Translations under genes and position numbers: made by a program
Part shown: piece by piece, positions 1-5,512 of the stretch
Layout: each line of letters begins with the position of its first letter
Position numbering within the stretch: the stretch's first letter is position 1
Assembly (NCBI GenBank): GCA_964495755.1
Contig: CAZBXU010000217.1
Location: 1 to 5,512, forward strand
Source: JAFGQJ01 sp964495755
GTDB taxonomy: Bacteria > Spirochaetota > Spirochaetia > SZUA-6 > DRHE01
DNA length: 5,512 nt
Direction of reading: 5' to 3'
Notes under the pieces: generated by a model
Database searches by the model: none
The model's input: the letters and a program-made list of their open reading frames with translations, nothing else
What the model was told of the DNA's origin: nothing

Positions 1-1075
1 TTTTCCTCCGCACTGTGAAACGTCCGTCCTTACGCTGACACGCGCAGATGTGGGTAAAGCCCAGAAAATCGAACGTCTCCGGCTTTCCTTCCCCTCGTTT
101 TGCCCTGTTTTCAGCGGCAAAACGACCAAACTCTATCAGTCGGGTCTTCTCCGCATTCAGCTCCAGCCCAAACTTACACATGCGCTCCTCCAGAGCCTGG
201 TGGAACGCTTCTGCATCGCTTCGGTACTGAAACCCCATGACGAAGTCATCTGCGTATCGCGCGATGTAGACCTCGCCTCTGGCATGGCGCTTCCGCCATG
301 CCTGTACCCATAGATCAAGCACGTAGTGCAAGTAGATATTCGCCAGCAAGGGCGAAATCGTTGCACCCTGAGATGTCCCTACCTCTGTGCTCGACCACTC
401 ACCGTCTTCAGATACCCCGGCTTTCAGCCACTTGTGGATCAGCCGGAGTATCCTCTTGTCCCCGATGCGGTGCTCTATGAGCCTTTCCATCCAATCATGA
501 ACGATCCAATCAAAAAATCCTCGGATGTCCGCATCCAACAACCAGTTCACCTTCCGTTGTACGATAACTACCCAGATGGCATCCAACGCATTATGCTGGC
601 TCCGACCAGGACGGAAGCCATAACTGAACCCAAGAAAGTCTTCCTCGTAGATCGCCTGCAACACCCACACCACTGCCAACTGGACGATCTTGTCCTCCAG
701 CGCCGCGATGCCTAACGGCCTCAGACGGCCGTCTTCCTTGTGTATGTAGGTCCTCTTCGATGGTTGAGCTCTGTAGACTCCCCGGTGCACACGGTCGTGC
801 AGGTCCTTCAGTCTTTCTTCCAAACCTGCGCCATACTCATGCCACGTCATGCCATCCACCCCCGGCGAGGCTTTCGGGTTCAGCGCTTTGTACGCCTCCC
901 CTACTAGCTCCACCGTCACGTGGTGCAGCAGATTGGTGAACCTGAGACTCGAGTCTCCTCTCGCTGCCTTTCGCACTCGTTCCAGCCCCTGTGACACACC
1001 TTTCGGTTCGACGCAGGTACTTCCTCTTGGCTGTATCCTCGGTTTCCCGCTTCGTGCCCGTTTAGAGTTCGCCAT
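1..1075 (-). CDS. ltrA: Group II intron reverse transcriptase/maturase (LtrA-like), C-terminus cut by window edge
   Basis: This gene encodes the intron protein that helps the group II intron splice and copies it into DNA during retrohoming. I translated the minus strand by hand: the frame is open from the ATG at 1075-1073 to the window edge, giving 358 residues with no stop. Visible landmarks are a basic N-terminus (MANSKRARSGKPRIQPRGS), GVDGMTW in the first RT block, GFSYGFRPGR (149-158), the catalytic block LLDADIRGFFDW (179-190), SQGATISPLLANIY (235-248), the active site RYADDF (273-278, YADD at 274-277), LNAEKTRLIEFGR and FDFLGFTHIC. Proteins of this kind are usually a little over 400 residues, so the rest of maturase domain X and any endonuclease domain lie beyond base 1. 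A purine-rich AAGGGGAG just before the ATG can serve as ribosome binding site. No frameshift or missing catalytic Asp is seen, so the intron may still be active. I could not assign the intron class from memory. Confidence 0.95.
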   Translation of the reverse strand, partial: MANSKRARSGKPRIQPRGSTCVEPKGVSQGLERVRKAARGDSSLRFTNLLHHVTVELVGEAYKALNPKASPGVDGMTWHEYGAGLEERLKDLHDRVHRGVYRAQPSKRTYIHKEDGRLRPLGIAALEDKIVQLAVVWVLQAIYEEDFLGFSYGFRPGRSQHNALDAIWVVIVQRKVNWLLDADIRGFFDWIVHDWMERLIEHRIGDKRILRLIHKWLKAGVSEDGEWSSTEVGTSQGATISPLLANIYLHYVLDLWVQAWRKRHARGEVYIARYADDFVMGFQYRSDAEAFHQALEERMCKFGLELNAEKTRLIEFGRFAAENRAKRGEGKPETFDFLGFTHICACQRKDGRFTVRRK

Positions 1076-1727
1076 ATCTCCCCTTCCGACTCTGTGTTCG
1101 GGGTGTGCTGGACCACAACGAGTTCCCCTCAGCCAGGCTCACTTTCTTCCACCATCTCCTCCGGTCGTTGGCCGGTACCTCCGGTTGAGGACCTTTGTTC
1201 GACGGCATCTTCAGTACTATTGGCCTGTCCGACTGCCTGGTAGCGTACATACTGGGATTTCGGCCACAGACCTTCCCCAGTCGGACTGACCTCGGGACCA
1301 CGTCAGTCGCATCCAGGCTCTCCCGGCTCCCGCTCATGGAGTATCTACGCATGCAGAGGGTCTTAGACTCCGTGGGCCGGTGCGCAACTCGCTTACCGCT
1401 ACGTACCATGTTGTCTTCCCCTTCATCGCACCAGGTCGACGCTCCAGAAGGATGATTTCGGAGCTCCATACCTCGCCTGCGTATCCCCGCGCCAACGCTT
1501 CGCCGCCCCCTTACGGGTAGCCGACGCATAACTCGGGGCCGTAGCGGCTCGCTACACCTTACTACGTGGTGGACTTTCACCACCTGCTCCATGCCGGTTT
1601 CGTGCCGGCGCTTTCGCGATGTCCTCTTCCAGCCGCAAATCTTGTCATAAAAACAAGATTTGCGGCTGTCATCATAATAAGGCGAGCTGCAACTCCGGTT
1701 AGCCATAGGACCAGGGGGGCCGTGCAC
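1076..1727 (-). mobile_element. 5' ribozyme portion of a group II intron (domains I to IV start), boundary approximate
   Basis: About 650 bases lie between the end of the methyltransferase operon and the start of the intron-encoded RT. On the minus strand this stretch is full of short GC-rich helices with small loops, as in a structured RNA, for example GTAGCG-AGC-CGCTAC near 1539-1555. It has no credible protein reading frame: the longest open frame (1727-1062) is rich in Arg, Cys and Ser and overlaps the RT start. Group II introns normally carry the RT inside domain IV, so domains I-III are expected here. The 5' end is placed at 1727, where the minus strand reads GTGCAC, a partial match to the GUGYG 5' consensus. 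The true boundary could be tens of bases away. Domains V and VI are left of the window. The intron lies in the same direction as the upstream genes, so read-through from the operon could transcribe it. Confidence 0.72.
1631..1667 (-). repeat. Perfect 15-bp inverted repeat hairpin inside the intron 5' region
   Basis: AGCCGCAAATCTTGT (1631-1645) and its exact reverse complement (1653-1667) flank a 7-base loop, CATAAAA. It is the longest perfect hairpin I found in the window and is less GC-rich than the sequence around it. It most likely forms a peripheral stem of intron domain I. It lacks a following T-tract on either strand, so it does not look like a Rho-independent terminator. Confidence 0.7.
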
Positions 1728-1761
1728 ATGCTACGGCAAACCATCACCCGGCAATACAGGC

Positions 1762-1786
1762 GCTGCACCCCAACATAGGGTGCAGC
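1762..1786 (-). terminator. Hairpin downstream of the mtmB-like gene, possible terminator without a U-tract
   Basis: GCTGCACCC (1762-1770) and GGGTGCAGC (1778-1786) form a perfect 9-bp stem with a 7-base loop. It begins about 11 bases after the second of two tandem stop codons of the methyltransferase gene. The position fits an operon-end transcript structure. On the minus strand the stem is followed by GCCTGTATTG rather than a run of T, so it may instead act as an RNA-stabilising or pausing hairpin. Confidence 0.4.
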
Positions 1787-1800
1787 ACGATATATTTCTA

Positions 1801-3183
1801 CTAGTAGGGGAACTCGACCCCGAGCTTGGCCACCTCGTCCTTGATCTTGCGGTACATGTCGTAGTGCTCCTGGGTCGGATTGGCTTTGGCCACATCGTAG
1901 CACTCCTGGTACTCCACACCCTTGGGAGCATCCCCGGCATTGGTTTCATACTTCGAGAGCAGCTTGAGGGCGATCTCGTTGGCCTGGCCGCGGGTCATTC
2001 CCTGGCGGGCCACCGCGTGTCCCACCTCCATGCCAAGACGGGCCTCCAGCGGCGTGGCTCGGTTGCGGAACTTATTCCGGGTGGAAGCCATCTCCCACAG
2101 GTGCCAACCGGTCACGACACTGACCAGGGCGTGGCAGGCGGTCTCGTAGAACAGCATCTCCGTCATGGGTCCGGCGTTGGCGAAACCGTTACTGGTATAA
2201 AGCAGCTTACTGTTCCGGGCCATGGCCTGACCGGCCACGGAGATCGGCCAGAGCAGTTCCCGGGTGGTGTTGGATCCCCAGTTGAGGTGAAAGGGGAAGT
2301 GCTGGTTGTACTGGGCGCCGTAGATACAGAGGCCGTTGAGACTGTAGGCCACCAGGGTAACGGCCACACCTTCCGATCCTCCGCACCAACCGCCGTAGAT
2401 CGGTCCGGTCAGGTTGCCGGCGTAGCAGCCGTACTGGGCACAGTGAACAGCCCGGTTCAGCAGAGTGTCAGCGGTTTTGAACTCGGTGAGGGTGCCGATG
2501 ATGCGGGAATCGGTGGTTCTGACGCCCCACTCGTTGTTGGATACCGCGATCTGACCGGTGTCGTGCTCCGCCGTTCCCACGGCCACGAAGAAGGTTCCGG
2601 GCCGTCCGACCTGCTTGGCGGCCAGGCGCATCTTGTATATGTGCTCGGTACAGCCGTTGATCTCGAAGGGGCTGGCCGAGCGAATCAGCTGGCCCATCGA
2701 CTCCTCCAGGATCGGGGCGCAGAAACCGTCCAGCAGGGGTTCCTTCAGGAAGGCCAGGCAGTAGGAGTAGAACAGTTCCTCCGAACATATGCAGTCGGGG
2801 GAGAAGATACAGAAGGGAGGCTCGGTGTCCTCGACACTTCTGTGCTTCCACAGCACCGCATCCTTGCCGGCGCCGACCCAGTAGCGATCCGAAGTCGCGT
2901 ACAGGGCTTCCTTGATCTCCTCATCGGAGAGCTTGATGATCCGGTGGGTGTCGGTGTTGTACAGCCCCACCTCCCGGAACAGCTCCCAACCGGCCTGCCA
3001 GATACGGTCGGCCATCTTGTCGTCCGCCGGAACAGGGGTCTTGGGATCGTACTTGATCTCGTACTTCTTGACGATCTCCCGCAGCTTGGGCGCGAAGATC
3101 TTGGGCAGGAAGTCGTCCTCGTCGCAGAAGGGGCCGGTGTTGGAGCGGCCCTGGATCTCCCACAGTCTGTATGGATTGCTCAT
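1801..3183 (-). CDS. MtmB-family corrinoid methyltransferase homologue lacking pyrrolysine
   Basis: This 460-residue cytoplasmic protein matches the monomethylamine methyltransferase MtmB family, whose archaeal members are about 458 residues long. Such enzymes move a methyl group from a methylated amine to Co(I) of a partner corrinoid protein, here probably the product of the gene just upstream. Features shared with MtmB, as I recall it, are TDTHRI (77-82), GRPG (193-196), TDS (224-226), a glycine-rich GGWCGGSEG (264-272), WGSNTTRE (302-309), AGPMTEM (337-343), PLEARLGMEV (378-387) and YQECYDV (425-431). In archaeal MtmB an in-frame UAG codes for pyrrolysine at about residue 202. Here the matching segment reads EHDTGQI and the pyrrolysine position falls on Thr209 (codon ACC, 2559-2557). 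The ATG at 3183 is chosen because AGGAGG lies 8 bases upstream and the family N-terminus starts there; a longer frame from 3282 would overlap the corrinoid gene. It ends in tandem TAG TAG. Family membership is secure, but the substrate is unknown. Confidence 0.9.
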   Translation of the reverse strand: MSNPYRLWEIQGRSNTGPFCDEDDFLPKIFAPKLREIVKKYEIKYDPKTPVPADDKMADRIWQAGWELFREVGLYNTDTHRIIKLSDEEIKEALYATSDRYWVGAGKDAVLWKHRSVEDTEPPFCIFSPDCICSEELFYSYCLAFLKEPLLDGFCAPILEESMGQLIRSASPFEINGCTEHIYKMRLAAKQVGRPGTFFVAVGTAEHDTGQIAVSNNEWGVRTTDSRIIGTLTEFKTADTLLNRAVHCAQYGCYAGNLTGPIYGGWCGGSEGVAVTLVAYSLNGLCIYGAQYNQHFPFHLNWGSNTTRELLWPISVAGQAMARNSKLLYTSNGFANAGPMTEMLFYETACHALVSVVTGWHLWEMASTRNKFRNRATPLEARLGMEVGHAVARQGMTRGQANEIALKLLSKYETNAGDAPKGVEYQECYDVAKANPTQEHYDMYRKIKDEVAKLGVEFPY

Positions 3184-3191
3184 ATCTATTT

Positions 3192-3197
3192 CCTCCT
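3192..3197 (-). promoter_or_regulatory. Ribosome binding site of the mtmB-like gene
   Basis: The minus strand reads AGGAGG, ending 8 bases before the ATG at 3183. It fixes the start of the mtmB-like gene and directly follows the TAG stop (3200-3198) of the corrinoid gene, so the two genes are probably translated from one message with tight coupling. Confidence 0.85.
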
Positions 3198-3830
3198 CTA
3201 TTTCTTCAACAAGCCGGAGAGCAATTTGGCGGCGGAACCCGCGTCCGGAGCGTACAGGTCTGCACCGATCTGCTCGGCCCATTCCGGTGTGGTCGGCGCC
3301 CCGCCGATCACCACTTTGTACTTGTCCCGCTTGCCCTTCTCCTTGAGGATGTCGATGATCTCCTTCTGATGGGGCATCGTGGTGGTCATCAGAGAAGAGG
3401 CCCCGATGATGTCCGCCCCGAAGCTTTCCGCCTCTTTGATAAAGTCAACCGGGTCGCCGTCCACTCCGACGTCCTTGACCTGGAAGAAGCCGGCCTCAAG
3501 CATCAGCTTGACGATATTCTTGCCTATCGCGTGCAGGTCTCCCTTGACCGTACCGAGAACCACCTTGCCCTTGGGTTCGCCCCCGCCGCCCTTCTTTAGG
3601 TGGGGAGTCAATATCTCCACGACTTTGGACATGGCCTCCCCGCTCATCATCATTTCGGGCAGAAAGATCTCCAGTCGGGCGAACTTCTCTCCGATTTCGT
3701 TCATCACCTCGGTCAGGGCGGCGATAATCTCGAGGGGATTAGTTCCTCCGTCCACGAGTTTCTGAACCAGGTCTTTTCCCTTGTCCTGGTCTCCCGTCTC
3801 CACGGCTTTGCAAAGGTCTTGAAGTAACAT
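3198..3830 (-). CDS. Corrinoid-binding methyl carrier protein (MtmC/MttC type)
   Basis: This 210-residue cytoplasmic protein is a B12-binding methyl carrier: its Co(I) corrinoid accepts a methyl group from the substrate-specific methyltransferase and hands it to a second methyltransferase. The N-terminal helical cap (about 1-85) contains MNEIGEKFARLEIFLPEMMMSGEAM. A Gly/Lys linker (79-88) leads to the Rossmann-like corrinoid domain (about 89-210). The binding signature is complete: GDLHAIGKN (97-105) with His100 as the expected lower cobalt ligand, SSLMTTTM (145-152), and VIGGAP (175-180) followed by ADLYAPDAGSA (190-200). The length is typical of MtmC, MtbC and MttC proteins, and sequence alone does not tell these apart. 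The start is the ATG at 3830-3828, with a purine-rich GGAAGGGAAG upstream. The stop is TAG, and a second in-frame TAG follows four codons later, before the mtmB-like start. Pairing with the MtmB homologue makes it that enzyme's likely partner. Confidence 0.93.
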   Translation of the reverse strand: MLLQDLCKAVETGDQDKGKDLVQKLVDGGTNPLEIIAALTEVMNEIGEKFARLEIFLPEMMMSGEAMSKVVEILTPHLKKGGGGEPKGKVVLGTVKGDLHAIGKNIVKLMLEAGFFQVKDVGVDGDPVDFIKEAESFGADIIGASSLMTTTMPHQKEIIDILKEKGKRDKYKVVIGGAPTTPEWAEQIGADLYAPDAGSAAKLLSGLLKK

Positions 3831-3974
3831 ATCTCGTCTTCCCTTCCTCTTTCAAATTTTCTTCGGTACTATCTACCGTAAACGAGCGAAACCTCGCTCG
3901 GTTGCTTTCTTGGCTGTGCGACAGGGCATCTATCCGACTCTTATCCTTCCCGACACTTCTCATCGCCCACCCCT
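3831..3974 (-). promoter_or_regulatory. Leader between the aminotransferase and corrinoid genes, with two small hairpins
   Basis: This 143-144 base gap is the only sizeable non-coding gap within the gene set. On the minus strand it carries CGAGCG-AGGTTT-CGCTCG (3900-3883, 6-bp stem) followed by TTTACGG, then CGGTA-GATAG-TACCG (3878-3864, 5-bp stem), then AAGAAAATTTG and a purine-rich stretch before the ATG at 3830. These could attenuate transcription or set separate expression of the corrinoid pair. I see no convincing -35/-10 pair and no recognisable riboswitch. The function is inferred from position only. Confidence 0.35.
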
Positions 3975-5075
3975 TTATTTGCCCAATACCTTGGTCAGGG
4001 CTGCTACAAACCCCCGGTTCTCCTCCATGGTGCCGAAGGTTATTCTGGCGAAGGTCGGGTGCTTCCACAGTGTTCCCGGACGAATCAAATATCCCCGTTC
4101 CAGTAGAGCTTGGGCGGCCTCTTTGGCATCGACCTTCAAATCCACGAACATGAAGTTGGTTTGGGTCTCAGCGTAGGACAACCCCAGCCTGTCGAAGCTT
4201 TTGCAGAGAAATCTCTTGCTCTCCCCGTTGTTGGCCAACACTTTGCTCTTGAACTCATCATCATCCACTGCCCCGAGGGCTGCCGCTTCGGCGACCCTGG
4301 AGACGGGAAAAGGTTCCCGCACCCGTTCCATCACCGCGGTCAGCTCCGGGGAGGCCAGGGTGTAGCCTATTCTCAGTCCGGCGATCCCGTAAAGCTTGGA
4401 GAAGGTGCGCAGGGCCACGACGTGCCGTCCCTCCCTGATGTAGTCTATAGCGTCGGGATACTCCTCATCGTCGACAAACTCGAAGTAGGCCTCGTCAAGG
4501 ATCAGGACCACGTGATCCGGGAGCGCCTCCACGAAGGCATTCAGTTCTTTCTTCCTTACAATGGTCCCCGTGGGGTTGTTGGGGTTGCAGACGAAAACCA
4601 ACTTGGTTCGAGGCCCGATCTCCTCCGCCATGGCCCTCAGGTCGTGGACATGATCTTTGAGGGGCACCTCGACAGGCACGGCTCCCATGGTCCTGGCCAC
4701 GATCCCGTAGACGGGAAAAGAGGGATAGGCGACAATGACCTCGTCCCCCGAGTTCAGGAAGGCATAACCGATGATGCGCAAACAGTTATCCGCTCCGTTT
4801 CCGAAAATGATCATATCTTCGCCGATGCCGAGTCTGGCCGCGACTTTGCGCTTCAGGTAGGTACAGGGACCCTGGGGATAGCGGTTTACCTTGTGGATCT
4901 CCGCCTTCATCGCCTCCACCGCTTTGGGGGAGGGACCCAGGGGGTTCTCGTTGGTGGCCATGAGAGCGAGAGACTCCAGTCCCAAATCGGCCTGTATCTC
5001 CTCGATCGGCTTTCCCGTCGGCCAGGCATTAATGGACAACACCCCGTTTCGTACCAGTTTTTGCAAGTTCTTCAC
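3975..5075 (-). CDS. HisC-like PLP-dependent aminotransferase (class I/II fold)
   Basis: This 366-residue cytoplasmic enzyme resembles histidinol-phosphate aminotransferase, which is usually about 350-370 residues. PLP-fold landmarks are all present: TNENPLGPSP (41-50) at the substrate gate, FGNGADNCLR (91-100), AYPSFPVYG (116-124), CNPNNPTGT (163-171) with the PLP-contacting Asn, DEAYFEF (194-200) with Asp194 for the pyridine nitrogen, RTFSKLYGIAGLRIGY (223-238) with Lys227 as the Schiff-base lysine, and ARITFGTMEEN (343-353) with the carboxylate-binding Arg. The start is a GTG at 5075-5073, one base after the stop of the IclR gene, with GGAGG six bases upstream inside that gene's last codons. 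No other histidine-pathway gene is visible. It could be a true HisC, an aromatic or other amino-acid aminotransferase, or, less likely, a CobD-type threonine-phosphate decarboxylase; the FSKLYGIAGLRIGY block favours HisC. Its place between an IclR regulator and a corrinoid methyltransferase pair suggests a catabolic role on an amino compound, which is an inference. Confidence 0.88.
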   Translation of the reverse strand: MKNLQKLVRNGVLSINAWPTGKPIEEIQADLGLESLALMATNENPLGPSPKAVEAMKAEIHKVNRYPQGPCTYLKRKVAARLGIGEDMIIFGNGADNCLRIIGYAFLNSGDEVIVAYPSFPVYGIVARTMGAVPVEVPLKDHVHDLRAMAEEIGPRTKLVFVCNPNNPTGTIVRKKELNAFVEALPDHVVLILDEAYFEFVDDEEYPDAIDYIREGRHVVALRTFSKLYGIAGLRIGYTLASPELTAVMERVREPFPVSRVAEAAALGAVDDDEFKSKVLANNGESKRFLCKSFDRLGLSYAETQTNFMFVDLKVDAKEAAQALLERGYLIRPGTLWKHPTFARITFGTMEENRGFVAALTKVLGK

Positions 5076-5076
5076 C

Positions 5077-5512
5077 TTAAGCCTCCATTTTGTTGGCCAC
5101 GACCCGTTCGGAAATCATCCGAGCGGTGTTGGTGACCAAACGCCACAACTCCCTGATCCGTTTGTCGTCCATTCGCTGAGCCGGCACAGTCGCACTGACA
5201 GCGGCGATCACCCTCCCCCTTGCATCCCGGATTGGGGCGCCGACACAGCGGATGCCCGGAAAGGTCTCTTCGTTGTCCAAGGCAAAGCCCTGTTTGCGAA
5301 TACTGGCAAGCTCCTTAATCAGTTTTGGGATTTCGTCGATCGTATTGGGGGTGAGCTTTTTCAGCTTTCCCTGGCCGAGAATCCCCTTGAGCTCGCTTTC
5401 GGACAGGTCAGCCAGAAGAATCTTACCCATCGATGATGCGTAGGCAGGATTGCGACCTCCTACTCGGGTCGCTACGGTAAGGATCTGCCCCTGTCCCTTC
5501 TTCTCCAGATAC
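5077..5512 (-). CDS. IclR-family transcriptional regulator, effector domain only (N-terminus outside window)
   Basis: The minus strand is open from the window edge to the TAA at 5079-5077. It gives about 144 residues: 27 codons upstream of the internal ATG at 5430, then 117 more. The reading begins YLEKKGQGQILTVATRVG and continues NPAYASSMGKILLADL, the typical start of the IclR GAF-like ligand-binding domain. It then carries IRKQGFALDNEETFPGIRCV, GAPIRDARGRVIAAVSATVP and a final helix (LWRLVTNTARMISER), which are the usual IclR C-terminal blocks. The N-terminal winged-helix DNA-binding domain is not in the window. IclR proteins bind small organic ligands and control catabolic genes as repressors or activators. 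This gene is co-directional with, and one base from, the aminotransferase, so it may control its own operon in response to the pathway substrate. The family call is firm; the ligand is unknown. Confidence 0.92.
   Translation of the reverse strand, partial: YLEKKGQGQILTVATRVGGRNPAYASSMGKILLADLSESELKGILGQGKLKKLTPNTIDEIPKLIKELASIRKQGFALDNEETFPGIRCVGAPIRDARGRVIAAVSATVPAQRMDDKRIRELWRLVTNTARMISERVVANKMEA
5082..5086 (-). promoter_or_regulatory. Ribosome binding site that decides the GTG start of the aminotransferase
   Basis: GGAGG on the minus strand lies within the last codons of the IclR gene, six bases before the GTG at 5075. This supports GTG as the real start and shows tight translational linkage between the regulator and the aminotransferase. 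Confidence 0.75.

Noticed and set aside
849..1289. 146-residue plus-strand open frame
   Set aside because: It is antisense to the RT N-terminus and ribozyme region, is low in recognisable protein character, and has no supporting start signal.
1062..1727. 221-residue minus-strand open frame upstream of the RT
   Set aside because: It covers the intron ribozyme region, overlaps the RT start in another frame, and has an Arg/Ser/Cys-rich composition without motifs. It is best explained as structured RNA read by chance.
3186..3200. Pyrrolysine readthrough of the amber stop of the corrinoid gene
   Set aside because: The tail would be only a few residues up to a TGA and would run over the ribosome binding site of the next gene. 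No pyl gene or tRNA-Pyl is visible in the window.
1801..3282. Longer start for the mtmB-like protein at 3282
   Set aside because: The extra 33 residues (MGRADRC...) overlap the coding sequence of the corrinoid protein and do not resemble the family N-terminus. The ATG at 3183 has AGGAGG at ideal spacing.
1780..3369. 529-residue open frame on the plus strand
   Set aside because: It lies antisense to the mtmB-like gene and the end of the corrinoid gene. The long open frame is a by-product of GC-rich codon use on the true strand, and the protein shows no recognisable family motif.
3975..5075. CobD (threonine-phosphate decarboxylase) as the identity of the aminotransferase, attractive beside a corrinoid protein
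   Set aside because: The lysine block RTFSKLYGIAGLRIGY and the RITFGTMEEN ending are closer to HisC as I recall the two families. Kept only as a low-probability alternative.
4110..5135. 341-residue open frame on the plus strand
   Set aside because: It is antisense to the aminotransferase, whose full set of PLP motifs on the minus strand is convincing. The plus-strand product is Gly/His/Asp-rich with no family signature.

Overview
The window looks like part of a bacterial chromosome, GC-rich by eye, with every supported gene on the minus strand. An IclR-type regulator, B12-dependent one-carbon genes and a group II intron together would suit an anaerobe such as an acetogenic or sulfate-reducing member of the Clostridia or Desulfobacterota. 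This is inference: no rRNA or other taxonomic marker is present.

In the direction of transcription (right to left), the window opens with the C-terminal part of an IclR-family regulator (5512-5077). One base after its stop comes a HisC-like PLP aminotransferase (5075-3975). A gap of 143 bp with two small hairpins follows. Next is a 210-residue corrinoid-binding methyl carrier of the MtmC/MttC type (3830-3198). Then, 14 bp after its stop and behind a strong Shine-Dalgarno site, comes a 460-residue MtmB-family (monomethylamine methyltransferase) protein (3183-1801). The two corrinoid genes form a methyltransferase/corrinoid-protein pair: MtmB-type proteins move a methyl group from a methylated amine to Co(I) on the partner, and a second methyltransferase normally passes it on to a carrier such as tetrahydrofolate or coenzyme M. 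That second enzyme, a corrinoid-reductive activator and a transporter are not in the window.

The point of most interest is that the MtmB homologue has no in-frame amber codon. The position that holds pyrrolysine in archaeal MtmB appears to be threonine (about residue 209). It therefore belongs to a pyrrolysine-independent branch whose substrate I cannot name. The adjoining aminotransferase and IclR regulator suggest catabolism of an N-methylated amino compound rather than plain monomethylamine, but that is a hypothesis.

Downstream of the pair is a hairpin (1762-1786), then a group II intron in the same orientation. Its 5' ribozyme part fills roughly 1727-1076. Its reverse transcriptase/maturase gene starts at 1075 and runs off the left edge of the window, still in frame, with an intact YADD active site. 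The intron 3' domains V and VI lie outside the window. I saw no tRNA, rRNA or CRISPR array.
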